DNA of 64,000 nucleotides from Planctomycetota bacterium (GTDB taxonomy: Bacteria > Planctomycetota > Planctomycetia > Pirellulales > Lacipirellulaceae): positions 62,001 to 126,000 of the forward strand of contig JAJDED010000043.1 of assembly GCA_029259915.1 (NCBI GenBank), written 5' to 3'. The translations under genes were made by a program, and so were the position numbers. The notes below the pieces were generated by a model that did not search any database, was not told the DNA's origin, and was given only the letters and a program-made list of their open reading frames with translations. Below, in pieces: positions 41,642 to 50,929 of this stretch. Every line of letters starts with the position of its first letter. Position 1 is the first letter of the stretch.

Positions 41642-44600
41642 TTACAACACTTTCGCCCGGTCTTCCCCGCTCCGCGATCCCAGGTTCCCGTAACGGTGAT
41701 ACGCGTGCGATAGGCTTTGCTCTTGGAAGTACCAAAGCAGCTCCACGCGGCCGTGACAGCACACGGGGGCGTCGGCGATAAAGTGGCCCACGGCAGCGGC
41801 GGCGGTGCGGATGATCGGCGGGACGCGATCGGGATACGCGAAACGGATACGGTCGACATTTCCTTCGCGAATCGCTTGGGCCAGATCGGCATCGGTTTGT
41901 TCGACAAACTCGATAGCCCCCGCCCAGGTGTCGGTCAGTTGATCGAGCAACGCCAAGGAGGCCAATTTCAGCTCCGGCGAAAAGCTAACAACGGTTCGGC
42001 AACCCGCGGCACGCGAAGCGAGCGCTCGGGCAAATAGGTCGAACGTCGAATCGCTGGCGTGACCACGTACATAGACCTCTTGGATCGGCAGGTATCGGAG
42101 GTGGTTGTCTTCGCCCACTAGCTGGCAAGGATCGTGGGAATGGTCGAATTGCTGGGCCATCCAGGTTTCACAACTTTGGGCGGCGGCAACGATTTCTTCG
42201 CATTCGCGCTCATCCAGGTGTCCACGTTCGACGGCAATCCGCAAGGCCTCGCAGAAGTCGTCGAGCCCCGTGTCGCCCAAGTCCTTTTCAGTTTGCTGAT
42301 CACTTTGGCAAGCCGTTGGATCAATTTTGCCGTCGAAGTGCATTAGCGCAGCAACGTAGTTGGGCCCGCCCGCCTTGATGCCGGGGCCGACGGCGCTTTT
42401 GCCCATGCCGCCAAATGGTTGGCGTAAGACAATCGCACCGGTTGTCGACCGGTTGATATACAGGTTTCCCGCACGAATTCCCTGTTGCCAAAGTTCTTGT
42501 TCGCGGTCGTCGAGACTTTCCAATCCCGAGGTAAGTCCGTAACCCGTGGCATTCACTAAGTCGATTGCCGTGTGCAAATCCCGCGCAGACATCACACCCA
42601 ACAGCGGGCCGAAGAACTCTGTGCAGTGCGTCACACTGTTTGGCTGCACTCCCCATTTCACGCCAGGGCCGATCAAATGGGGATTTCCGTCAACGTGCAG
42701 TCGGGGCATCACCGCCCACGACTCCCCGGGTTCCAATTCCTTGAGAGCCCGTTCCAGGTCGCCGCCGGGCGGACGAATCAACGGGCCGATTCTTGTATGG
42801 AGTTGCCAGGAAGAGCCGACGTGCAAACTTTCTACCGCATCGCATAGCGCATTGCGAAACGCATCGTCGTGGTAAACTTCTTCTTCCAGGATCAAAAGCG
42901 ACGTGGCCGAGCATTTTTGGCCGCTGTGGCTGAATGCCGAATGCAGCACGTTTTTGATTGCCAAGTCGCGGTCGGCTAGTGCCGTGACGATGGTCGCGTT
43001 TTTACCGCCCGTCTCGGCCAGCAGCCGGATGGTCGGTTTGGCGGCGAGCATTGCCAGGGCGGTTTCGGTCCCGCCGGTGAGAATCACCGCGTCGACGTCG
43101 TCATGCGACACCAATTGCTGGCCAACCGTAGCACCGCTGCAGGGCATGAATTGCAACGCCGTTTTTGGCACTCCCGCTTTCCAAAAGCATTGGCATAGCC
43201 GGTAAGCGGTAAGCACCGTGTCGGAAGCCGGTTTCAGGATTACTGTGTTGCCCGCCGCCAACGCGGCCGCCACGCCCCCGCAGGGAATTGCCAGCGGAAA
43301 ATTCCAGGGCGAGACAACCACAACCACCCCCTGCCCTTGCGGATCGAGGCCTGGTAAATCGAAAAAGGTCTCGGCGCTTTGGGCGTAGAAACGGCAAAAA
43401 TCGATTGCCTCGGAAATCTCGGGGTCGCTTTCGGCGATGGTTTTGCCACCCTCGGCCAACATGACGCCGATCAATTCGCCCCGAGCGACAGACAGCTCTT
43501 CCGCGACGCGAAACAAGATTTCGGTTCGCCCCCGAGACGAGCGGCTGCGCCAACCATCCGGGTCGGAATTCGCGCAAGCTACCGCTCGTGGGACGTCGGC
43601 ACTGTTGGCAAGTTGGTAGCGGGCGACTACTGTGTCTGGCCGGGAAGGATCGATGGATTCTTGCGGCTTACGATCTGCGGTGATCTCATTTCCTTCCAGA
43701 ACCAGCGGCACGTTTGCGGCTTGTTCGCCGTGGCGAGGGCGCCATTGCTCGACAATACTCTCGGCCCATTGGCCATTTTGTGGGAGCGACCAGTCGGTAT
43801 CGGGTTCGTTGGTGAGGGAGAGGTCAGAGGTCGGAGGTCGGAGGTCAGGGGGATTTGTGCTTGCGCGGTTTTGTTTTCTTCGTGGTTGGGTGGCGAGAGA
43901 ATCTAACCGGGCAAAAGAATCGATGAATCCCGCTTCCAGACTTTGCCACTGGGGGCTGTCGACTCGTACGCTGAACGCGTGCCGTAGGAAATTGTCGGGG
44001 CCCGTGTTTTCGTCAAGCCGTCGTACCAAGTAGCCGATTGCGTGGATAAATTCTTCTTGCCGGCAAGCCGGGGCGTACAGCAACATATTTTGCGTAAGCT
44101 CGAACAGCGCCCGACGCTGATGATTGGCCATGCCTTCGAGCATTTCGAACTGCACCCTGTCGAGCAAACCGGCGCGCTCGGCGAGAATCAAACCGTAGGC
44201 CAACGTAAACATGTTGTGCGACGCGATACCCAATCGCACGGCAGCCAAGTTTTCTGGCCGCATGCCGAACTGCAGCATGCGGGCGTAATTGGCGTCGGTA
44301 TCGATTTTTTCCTGAAACGGCGCCTGCGGCCAGCCGCGCAAGCTGGCCTCGACACGTTCCATTTCCATGTTGGCTCCTTTGACCAACCGGATCACAACTG
44401 CCGCCCCCCCGTCGGCCACACGCCGTCGGGCCCATTCGGTGATCCGCTGTTGTGTGCTAAACGAATCGGGTAGATACGCCTGCAAAGCGATTCCTGCGCA
44501 CACGTGTTCCAGCCCTGGTCGATCCAGAGTGCGCATGAACACTTCGGCAGTAATCTCTTTATCGCGGTACTCTTCCATATCGAGATAGACAAATTTCGGC

Positions 44601-45355
44601 ACTTCCGTGCCGTCGCGATGCTTGAATCGTCCCTTGGCTGCCGCCCGGTACAGTAGTTCCAACCGATCGCATAACACTTCGATTGTATGTTCGCGGGCTA
44701 ACGCAGAAATCTGCGAATAAAGCGTCGAAATTTTTACCGAGACGACTTCAATTTCCGGTCTGGCAAGTGCCGCTAGATACGATTCCAGGCGTCGCTGCGC
44801 TTCTTTCTCGCCCAGCAGCGCTTCGCCGAGGAAGTTCACATTCATCCGCACCCCTTCCTGCCAGCGTTGGTGCAGATAACCGCCCAGCACTTCTTCTTCT
44901 GCCGGCAGAACGACGTTAGCCGTCTCGTGCTGCATCTTTTCCTTGACGAAGGGCATTGCCACCCCGGGCAAAAATGCACCGAACGATTGGAAACCTTTCA
45001 GCAAAGCTCGGTCCATCGCGCTAAAAAATCGTGGAACTCCCTGGACGTCGAGGATGTGAATCAACTGATCTGCCGAGCGATGGGGAAGCCGGGAGCGAAA
45101 TGCCTGGTCTGTCAACTCAATGAGTGTCGCTTTATCGCGAGGCGACTGGATCAAACGGTCCAATTCGGACTGCTGACGACGTTCGGCGGGAGTTTGCAAC
45201 GCGGTTGCGCGAGTTTGCAGTTGTCGGGCGAGATAAAGTGCTTGCTGAATTTCCTCGGCCAGCGGAGATTCTGCATCGCAGGAAAATTTTTTAAGGACTC
45301 GTCGAACTTGTTTCGCGACTTGGTGGGTTTTTTCAGGAGGAAGTGTAAAAGACAT
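41642..45355 (-). CDS. putA: Bifunctional proline dehydrogenase/L-glutamate gamma-semialdehyde dehydrogenase (PutA-like)
   Basis: Oxidises proline to glutamate. 1237 residues. The PRODH barrel spans about residues 130-470 (NVNFLGEALLGEKEAQRRLE, VSVKISTLYSQISAL, VIRLVKGANMEMERVEASLR). The aldehyde dehydrogenase domain, about 560-1040, has VVSPWNFPLAIPCGG, Glu781 in LLAETGGKN and Cys815 in SGQKCSA. A C-terminal tail of about 190 residues has no clear catalytic motif. There is no N-terminal ribbon-helix-helix, so it should not self-regulate as E. coli PutA does. Between the domains, residues 503-512 are encoded by a heptamer repeat, which explains the odd linker. ATG 45355 has a weak ribosome binding site. 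Confidence 0.92.
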   Translation of the reverse strand: MSFTLPPEKTHQVAKQVRRVLKKFSCDAESPLAEEIQQALYLARQLQTRATALQTPAERRQQSELDRLIQSPRDKATLIELTDQAFRSRLPHRSADQLIHILDVQGVPRFFSAMDRALLKGFQSFGAFLPGVAMPFVKEKMQHETANVVLPAEEEVLGGYLHQRWQEGVRMNVNFLGEALLGEKEAQRRLESYLAALARPEIEVVSVKISTLYSQISALAREHTIEVLCDRLELLYRAAAKGRFKHRDGTEVPKFVYLDMEEYRDKEITAEVFMRTLDRPGLEHVCAGIALQAYLPDSFSTQQRITEWARRRVADGGAAVVIRLVKGANMEMERVEASLRGWPQAPFQEKIDTDANYARMLQFGMRPENLAAVRLGIASHNMFTLAYGLILAERAGLLDRVQFEMLEGMANHQRRALFELTQNMLLYAPACRQEEFIHAIGYLVRRLDENTGPDNFLRHAFSVRVDSPQWQSLEAGFIDSFARLDSLATQPRRKQNRASTNPPDLRPPTSDLSLTNEPDTDWSLPQNGQWAESIVEQWRPRHGEQAANVPLVLEGNEITADRKPQESIDPSRPDTVVARYQLANSADVPRAVACANSDPDGWRSRSSRGRTEILFRVAEELSVARGELIGVMLAEGGKTIAESDPEISEAIDFCRFYAQSAETFFDLPGLDPQGQGVVVVVSPWNFPLAIPCGGVAAALAAGNTVILKPASDTVLTAYRLCQCFWKAGVPKTALQFMPCSGATVGQQLVSHDDVDAVILTGGTETALAMLAAKPTIRLLAETGGKNATIVTALADRDLAIKNVLHSAFSHSGQKCSATSLLILEEEVYHDDAFRNALCDAVESLHVGSSWQLHTRIGPLIRPPGGDLERALKELEPGESWAVMPRLHVDGNPHLIGPGVKWGVQPNSVTHCTEFFGPLLGVMSARDLHTAIDLVNATGYGLTSGLESLDDREQELWQQGIRAGNLYINRSTTGAIVLRQPFGGMGKSAVGPGIKAGGPNYVAALMHFDGKIDPTACQSDQQTEKDLGDTGLDDFCEALRIAVERGHLDERECEEIVAAAQSCETWMAQQFDHSHDPCQLVGEDNHLRYLPIQEVYVRGHASDSTFDLFARALASRAAGCRTVVSFSPELKLASLALLDQLTDTWAGAIEFVEQTDADLAQAIREGNVDRIRFAYPDRVPPIIRTAAAAVGHFIADAPVCCHGRVELLWYFQEQSLSHAYHRYGNLGSRSGEDRAKVL
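43820..43847. repeat. GAGGTCR heptamer array inside the putA-like gene
   Basis: Four exact heptamers (GAGGTCA, GAGGTCG, GAGGTCG, GAGGTCA) are read in frame as the linker PPDLRPPTSDLS of the PutA-like protein. The same heptamer occurs in an intergenic region at 25562-25585. No frame is broken, so the linker tolerates the insert. Confidence 0.8.
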
Positions 45356-45490
45356 CCGTGCTGGCCTCGTGGCGAGGGGGAATCGGTCGAATCCAGCGCA
45401 TTATTGGGCCCCACTGGTCACGAAGCAAGTGCAGGCAGCGGAACTGCCGGCGAACTGCAAAGTCAGATTTTTTGGCCTAATCGAGAAGGT

Positions 45491-45663
45491 CTCACGCGGA
45501 GTCGCAGAGCCGCGGAGTTTTATTGTAGATTTGAAACCACGTTCGATGGGCGTGGTTCGGGGAAAATAGTTCTCCCCTTTTTTGTTTTCGGAGAAATCTC
45601 GCAAAGGCGCTAAGGCGCAAAAGCATTTTGAGACTAGGTATCTGCTCTTTGCGCCTTTGCGAG
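45491..45663. repeat. CGCAAAGGCGC-type repeat region (gap 45356-45712)
   Basis: CTCGCAAAGGCGC (45598-45610) and GCGCCTTTGCGAG (45651-45663) are perfect 13-nt inverted repeats. The left one continues with about 8-nt units (GCTAAGGC, GCAAAAG). Upstream, CTCACGCGGAGTCGCAGAGC at 45491 is a related unit array. The gap separates putA and the zinc-ribbon CBS gene. No gene is seen in it. Confidence 0.7.
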
Positions 45664-45712
45664 AGTCAATCACTCGCGCACCTGGAAGAGAAGAATTGCA
45701 GGCTTGGTTGCC

Positions 45713-46231
45713 CTAGGCAGAAATGTCGATTCGCTGGGTCAGATAGTTGAGAATGTCGCGGACTGAAATCACTCCGACCAGATCGCCATCGGTCAGTATA
45801 GGGACATGGCGATAGCCTCCGACGTGCATCTTGTGGAGGGCGAAGGCGATCTTGTCTTTTGATTCCAGCGTAACTGGGTTGGGGGTCATCACGGTTTGGA
45901 TAGGTAGTTCGAGGAAATCAGCGACCTCGGCATTCAGACGCATCAGAGCGTCTCGTTCGCTGAAAATTCCCAGCAACTCTCTACCTTCGACGATGATCAC
46001 GCAACCAATATTTTTCTCAACCATTTTCTGCAACACTTCTCCGACAGGCATGTCCAGCGGAACGGTAAGTGGCGATTTAGGCGCGAGAACATCGATCCGA
46101 TCCTTGAGCAGTCCTTTTTCAACCGGCGACGAAGGCTGGGGAATGCTCAGGTCGGTGAGCGAATGCTGACAATCATCACAAATGTCAGCACCTTCCAAGT
46201 TTGTTGATCCGCAAAATGGGCAGGCTATCAT
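45713..46231 (-). CDS. Zinc-ribbon and tandem CBS domain protein
   Basis: 172 residues. The N-terminus has a zinc-ribbon-like CPFC (4-7) and CDDC (18-21) pair. After a short linker come two CBS motifs (PVGEVLQKMVEKNIGCVIIV...LLGIFSERDALMRL and KIAFALHKMHVGGYRHVPIL...LVGVISVRDILNYL). CBS pairs usually bind adenine nucleotides and sense energy state. Its ATG overlaps the korB stop by the ATGA pattern (46228-46231), so translation is coupled. A second CBS protein lies at the other side of korAB. Zinc-ribbon plus CBS suggests a regulator acting on the ferredoxin oxidoreductase or its gene, which is inference. Confidence 0.9.
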   Translation of the reverse strand: MIACPFCGSTNLEGADICDDCQHSLTDLSIPQPSSPVEKGLLKDRIDVLAPKSPLTVPLDMPVGEVLQKMVEKNIGCVIIVEGRELLGIFSERDALMRLNAEVADFLELPIQTVMTPNPVTLESKDKIAFALHKMHVGGYRHVPILTDGDLVGVISVRDILNYLTQRIDISA

Positions 46232-47253
46232 GCGACTTTCCAGGTTTCTCCCGAACGGAACAGAGTTTCCAAATCTCCTTTGCCCCGCTCTTTGGTGGCT
46301 TGGTCAATTTGATCATTCGTCTGTTCATCGTAGCGAGGTTTGTCGACCGAACGGAAAACACCAATCGGCTCAGGGAATCCATCTTCGTTACGCATCCGGC
46401 TCAGCAAGTACGCAAGGCTCGGCTCGGGACTTCGCTCGTCGTGGAACAAGAGATCGTCTTCAGTGATTCCTTTGCCAAGCTCGACAACTTCGGGATCCAG
46501 GCCGTTCAGGCGAATTCCCTTCTGTCGATCTTTGCCGAAAATAAGTGGCTTGCCATGCTCTAGTTCAAGGGTAGTTTCGGCTTTGGTGTCCCGAGATTTG
46601 GCATATTCCCAGGCCCCGTCGTTGAAGACGTTGCAATTCTGATACACCTCGATGAAGGCCGTGCCTTGATGTTCGGCACCACGCTTCAAGATGTTCCCCA
46701 AGTGCTTGATATTGGTGTCGATGCTGCGAGCGACGAATGTGGCTTCGCAGCCAATCGCAATCGAGAGTGGGTGCAGGGGGTTGTCGATCGCTCCCATTGG
46801 CGAGCTTTTCGTTTTTTTCCCCAAAGGGGATGTCGGCGAATATTGGCCCTTGGTCAAACCATAGATGCGATTGTTGAACAGCACGATATTCAGGTCCATA
46901 TTGCGACGAATCGCGTGCATCAAATGGTTGCCGCCGATCGAGAGCCCGTCGCCGTCGCCGGTGATGACCCACACTTGCAGGTCGGGCCGACATGTCTTCA
47001 AGCCGGTTGCCACCGCGGGCGCACGACCGTGGATCGAGTGCATGCCGTAGGTGTTCATGTAATAAGGAAAACGACTTGAGCAGCCGATTCCCGAAATAAA
47101 GACGATGTTTTCCTGGGGCGTGCCCAAAGTAGGCAGCATCTTTTTCATTTGCGCCAGGATGGAGTAATCGCCGCACCCTGGACACCAGCGGACATCCTGG
47201 TCGCTGGCAAAATCAGCAGGCTTAAGAACGGGTAGTGGGGAGTCGATGCTCAT
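46228..47253 (-). CDS. korB: 2-oxoacid:ferredoxin oxidoreductase beta subunit
   Basis: Thiamine-diphosphate subunit of the KOR/VOR/POR family. 341 residues from ATG 47253; an upstream frame to 47304 is not family-like. CPGCGDYSILAQM (about residues 23-35) contributes Cys ligands. The ThDP and Mg motif is WVITGDGDGLSIGGNHLMHA followed by NIVLFNNRIYGLTKGQYSPT. No ferredoxin domain is attached. It is encoded directly after korA, and its stop overlaps the zinc-ribbon CBS start. The combination of alpha/gamma fusion and separate beta indicates 2-oxoglutarate (or pyruvate) oxidoreductase; the substrate is not certain from sequence. Confidence 0.92.
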   Translation of the reverse strand: MSIDSPLPVLKPADFASDQDVRWCPGCGDYSILAQMKKMLPTLGTPQENIVFISGIGCSSRFPYYMNTYGMHSIHGRAPAVATGLKTCRPDLQVWVITGDGDGLSIGGNHLMHAIRRNMDLNIVLFNNRIYGLTKGQYSPTSPLGKKTKSSPMGAIDNPLHPLSIAIGCEATFVARSIDTNIKHLGNILKRGAEHQGTAFIEVYQNCNVFNDGAWEYAKSRDTKAETTLELEHGKPLIFGKDRQKGIRLNGLDPEVVELGKGITEDDLLFHDERSPEPSLAYLLSRMRNEDGFPEPIGVFRSVDKPRYDEQTNDQIDQATKERGKGDLETLFRSGETWKVA

Positions 47254-47355
47254 GGTAGTTGGTAGGGAATCTAAATAGGGAGGATAATCCTGAAGTGAAT
47301 GCAATCCGTTTTTTGTATTGTAGTGAATCTGTGGTGGGTGGAATTGTGTTCGACA

Positions 47356-49206
47356 TCACCCCAACACTTCGTTAATCTTGTCGACAATTTCTGCAACGCT
47401 AAACGGCTTACCTTGAACCTTGGTCAGTCCGATCGTATCGATCAAAAACTCGGAGCGAACCATGACGCTTAGTTGGCCCAGGTTCAGTTCGGGAATCATG
47501 ACTTTGTCGAAGCTCCGAAGAATTTTTTCGAAGTTTTTCGGGAATGGGTTCAAATAGCGCAAGTGGCAATGGCTCACTTTTTTGCCAGCACCTTGCGTTT
47601 GATGAACGGCCGTCGCACACGCGCCGTAGGTGCCGCCCCAACTGAGAACCAGCAGATCGCCGCTATCGGGTCCGTCGAGTTCCTGTAAAGGCACATCGTC
47701 GGCGACATTCGCCACTTTTTGAGCACGTGTTTTGCACATCTGCTCGTGGTTGTCGGGATCGTAACAGACATTGCCGGTGCCATCTTGTTTTTCTAGCCCG
47801 CCAAGCCGGTGCATCAATCCGGGAGTGCCAGGGATTGCCCAGGGTCGAGCCAACCGCTCGTCGCGATCGTAGGGCATGAATTCATCGCCATTGAGCGATG
47901 GGCCGGGGTGCTCGACATCCACGCTCGGCAACTCCGAAAGATCAGGAATTCGCCAGGGCTCCGAGCCGTTGGCCAAGTAACCGTCAGAAAGTATCATCAC
48001 GGGCGTCATGAATCGGACCGCGATTCTCCACGCTTCCTGGGCTACATCGAAACAATCGCCCGGGCTACTCGCTGCCAGAATCGGCATCGGACATTCGCCG
48101 TTGCGGCCATACATAGCTTGGAACAAGTCGGACTGTTCGGTCTTGGTGGGCAAGCCGGTCGAAGGTCCGCCGCGCTGCACGTTGATCACCACCATCGGCA
48201 GTTCCGTCATCACGGCTAGTCCCAGTGCTTCGCCCTTGAGGGCAATTCCGGGTCCGCTGCTGGCGGTAACCGCCATTTCGCCTGCGAAGGCAGCACCAAT
48301 GGTGGCGGTGACTGCCGCGATTTCGTCTTCCGCTTGGAAAGTAAGGACGTCGAAATTTTTGTGCTTGGACAGTTCGTGCAAAACGTCGCTGGCCGGGGTG
48401 ATGGGATAGGCACCCAGAAACAGCCGTTTTCCGCTTCGCTGTGCCGCGGCGAGCAACCCCCAGGCCAGGGCCGTGTTGCCCATGATGTTGCGGTACGTTC
48501 CCGATGGCAGTTTTGCGGGCCCTACGTGATACTGCGTGTTAATTGCCTCGACGGTTTCGCCGTAGTGGTAGCCAGCCTTTAGTGCCGAAGTATTGGCTTT
48601 GGCCACCTCGGGCCGTTTGCCAAACTTCTGCTCGATAAACCGTAGCGTCGGATCAAGCGAGCGATCGTAGAGCCAAAACACCAAGCCCATCGCAAAGAAG
48701 TTGCGGCAACGGTCGGCTTCTTTCACACTCAGACCAAATCCCTCGACAGCCAGCCGGGTAAGCTTGGTCATTTCCACGGAGTGGAGTTTATATTTTTCGA
48801 GGCCATCGCCTTCGGTGGGATCACTAGCATAGCCGGCCTGTTCGAGTCCCTTTTTCTCGAAGGCGTCTTTGTTGACGAGCAAGATTCCGCCCGCCCGCAG
48901 GTCGGATAAATTAGTTGCCAGCGCGGCCGGGTTCATGGCGACCAATGCGTCGACCGTGTCGCCCGGGGTGAAGATCTCGTTGCTGGAAAAATGGATTTGA
49001 AAGCCGCTCACCCCCGCTTTGGTACCGCGCGGAGCACGGATCTCTGCGGGAAAATCGGGAAACGTCGCGACATCGTTGCCCAACAGCGCGGAGGTGTTGG
49101 TGAACTGGGTTCCCGCCAATTGCATGCCATCGCCGGAGTCGCCACAGAATCGAACGGTTGCTTCGTCAAGAGTGGTAACGGGCTTCGAGGGAGTCGAGGT
49201 TGCCAT
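47356..49206 (-). CDS. korA: 2-oxoacid:ferredoxin oxidoreductase alpha subunit with fused gamma domain
   Basis: 616 residues from ATG 49206 with AAGGA upstream; a TTG start at 49227 is less likely. The gamma-like domain occupies about residues 15-190 ([36 protein letters not shown]). The alpha domain follows ([57 protein letters not shown]). The fused gamma-alpha arrangement is typical of many KorA proteins, with korB next, 102 bp downstream. Together they decarboxylate 2-oxoacids with reduction of ferredoxin. CBS genes lie before and after, so energy-state control is likely. Confidence 0.93.
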   Translation of the reverse strand: MATSTPSKPVTTLDEATVRFCGDSGDGMQLAGTQFTNTSALLGNDVATFPDFPAEIRAPRGTKAGVSGFQIHFSSNEIFTPGDTVDALVAMNPAALATNLSDLRAGGILLVNKDAFEKKGLEQAGYASDPTEGDGLEKYKLHSVEMTKLTRLAVEGFGLSVKEADRCRNFFAMGLVFWLYDRSLDPTLRFIEQKFGKRPEVAKANTSALKAGYHYGETVEAINTQYHVGPAKLPSGTYRNIMGNTALAWGLLAAAQRSGKRLFLGAYPITPASDVLHELSKHKNFDVLTFQAEDEIAAVTATIGAAFAGEMAVTASSGPGIALKGEALGLAVMTELPMVVINVQRGGPSTGLPTKTEQSDLFQAMYGRNGECPMPILAASSPGDCFDVAQEAWRIAVRFMTPVMILSDGYLANGSEPWRIPDLSELPSVDVEHPGPSLNGDEFMPYDRDERLARPWAIPGTPGLMHRLGGLEKQDGTGNVCYDPDNHEQMCKTRAQKVANVADDVPLQELDGPDSGDLLVLSWGGTYGACATAVHQTQGAGKKVSHCHLRYLNPFPKNFEKILRSFDKVMIPELNLGQLSVMVRSEFLIDTIGLTKVQGKPFSVAEIVDKINEVLG

Positions 49207-49235
49207 GGTTGTCGGCAATTCCTTCAATCTTAGGT

Positions 49236-49241
49236 ATTATA
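49236..49241 (-). promoter_or_regulatory. -10 box ahead of korA
   Basis: TATAAT on the minus strand, 30 bp upstream of the korA ATG, with no convincing -35. If used, korAB and the zinc-ribbon CBS gene could be transcribed separately from the upstream CBS gene. Confidence 0.4.
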
Positions 49242-49284
49242 GAGTGTCGTAGAACAAAATGAGGTGGAATTATTTCTTAAATCG

Positions 49285-49779
49285 TCAAGCACCTTCCCGT
49301 TCGCCGGCCACTGTGCCAGGCTTGGGAGGCAGTGTGTAAATTGTTTGTGGGAAGTGATCGACCAGGAAATGAACGATTCCACGTGCCCCGGCCATTCCGG
49401 TCGGTTGGCCTTCGGCCGAAAGGATCGGCAGGCGTCGATAGCCACCCTCGGACATTAACCGAATCGCTTCACCCATGGTGGCGTCTTCGTTGAGTGTCAC
49501 CAGGTTGCGAGACATGAAATCGGCAATTGGTTCTTCTACCGATTTTCCCGAGGCCATCCACTTCAACGCGTCGCGTTCCGTGAAAATACCCAATAACTTG
49601 CGCTCTTCGCAGACAAGGACGCTCCCAGCCCGATGGGTGCGCAACAGTTGCAAAACATCGCCTACGGTTGCGTCGGGCGATACCAGCAGTGGGTTGTTAG
49701 GAAAGGCAGCCGTCACCGGTTCGGTGTTGAGGCTGAGATGAAAGCTCACGGCATGGTGCCCTATTCGTTTCGTCGACAC
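49285..49779 (-). CDS. Tandem CBS domain protein upstream of korAB
   Basis: 164 residues from GTG 49779 (GTG 49749 is also possible). Two CBS motifs: TVGDVLQLLRTHRAGSVLVC...LLGIFTERDALKWM and TMGEAIRLMSEGGYRRLPIL...AGARGIVHFLVD. In the second, MAGARGIVHFL has Gly-Met-Ala where Val-Gly-Val is usual, so one nucleotide site may be altered. It lacks the zinc-ribbon of the other CBS protein. It is the gene before korA on the same strand (78-bp gap). A regulatory link to the oxidoreductase is inferred from both flanks carrying CBS proteins. Confidence 0.85.
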   Translation of the reverse strand: MSTKRIGHHAVSFHLSLNTEPVTAAFPNNPLLVSPDATVGDVLQLLRTHRAGSVLVCEERKLLGIFTERDALKWMASGKSVEEPIADFMSRNLVTLNEDATMGEAIRLMSEGGYRRLPILSAEGQPTGMAGARGIVHFLVDHFPQTIYTLPPKPGTVAGEREGA

Positions 49780-49996
49780 GACTTGAGGGTTGCTTCATGC
49801 AAATAAAAACATCAAAGAATGATTTGCCGAACCTTGGCAAATCGGAGCAAGGCAACCGATACGACATCCTTGTTGAACTGAACTGAGCGAAAAAAATCCT
49901 TCTTCACACGGGACAGAGTGAACCAAGCTATCCTTACGGAAATTTACCATCTTGCGACCGAGTGTTGAACAGCAAAACGGGGGAATTACCGCAATT

Positions 49997-50929
49997 TCAT
50001 TCTGGTTTGGTGTGTCGTTCATCGTTTTGCTCCGCTGCATAGAAACGCTCAAGCTGGATCCCGCCACGCTGCTCCTCCTCTACGAGCTTGAGCCGAGAAC
50101 CTAGTTGTTCCACCCGGCGTGCCAGCATCGGCAACAGGCGTTGCTCAGGATCGGCTGCCCTGGTCCGCGGCACTTGGGGGTAGCCCAATTGCCGATGAAG
50201 AGCCGCAAAGAGCACCAACGGGTCTTTGCGGCGGTTGGCCCAAGCAATGCGTCCCTCACGAACGCCAAAAAGCACCCCTGTTGCAGGTACAGGGGCATCT
50301 GCTGCTGAAGTACCTTGATCCCCTTGTAGCTCGTCGGGCGACGGTGCCGAGCCTTCCAGCCTTGCCTGCTGTTGGCGGTAGTGTTCGCTCCGGACGTACA
50401 CCAAGTCGGCAAGTTCAACAATTCCAATCTGGCGACGAACCGTCAGAATCCAGTCTCGCCATGGCTGATTGTAAGAGGGGTCTTGGGCCATCGCCTCCAG
50501 CCCAGGGTCGTAGCCCAGCCGGTTGCGGCAGAGGGCTTCGAACTGATATAGAAAGAGCCCCTGCCGCGAGATGTCTTCTGTGCGGTATTTTGCCTCGCGG
50601 GCTAGGATTTCCAGACCCACGCGCAAATCGAATCGGCGACGATCGCTCTCCGCTTCGTGGATCACATAGCACTGAAACGGTGTGAAATAATGTCCAAGCT
50701 GTCTCATGCCTGCGGCAAACGCCCCCTGGTGTCGTAGCTCGGAGAGCAGAAAGTCAATTGCCAGGGGCAGCTTGGTGGTCGCCAAAACTTCCTCGCGTAC
50801 CAAGGCCAACACTTCCTGGGCCGGGACGTTTTCCACCAACCCTTGGCCGAGCACCGTGAAGAAGTGGTGCTGCTCGATATACTCTTCGCGTTCCAAAGGC
50901 GATAGCGATTCCCCCTTCTCGTCGATCAT
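49997..50929 (-). CDS. Hypothetical protein coupled to an esterase gene
   Basis: A 310-residue soluble protein that I do not recognise. It is mainly helical, with segments HHFFTVLGQGLVENVPAQEV, LPLAIDFLLSELRHQGAFAA, FTPFQCYVIHEAESDRRRFD and, after a Gln/Pro-rich loop (about 200-220), VLFGVREGRIAWANRRKDPL. It has no signal peptide or membrane helix. Its ATG overlaps the esterase stop by the ATGA pattern, so the two are translated together. Context is the esterase, this gene, then CBS-korAB on one strand. The gap 49780-49996 to the CBS gene holds no clear element. Confidence 0.72.
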   Translation of the reverse strand: MIDEKGESLSPLEREEYIEQHHFFTVLGQGLVENVPAQEVLALVREEVLATTKLPLAIDFLLSELRHQGAFAAGMRQLGHYFTPFQCYVIHEAESDRRRFDLRVGLEILAREAKYRTEDISRQGLFLYQFEALCRNRLGYDPGLEAMAQDPSYNQPWRDWILTVRRQIGIVELADLVYVRSEHYRQQQARLEGSAPSPDELQGDQGTSAADAPVPATGVLFGVREGRIAWANRRKDPLVLFAALHRQLGYPQVPRTRAADPEQRLLPMLARRVEQLGSRLKLVEEEQRGGIQLERFYAAEQNDERHTKPE

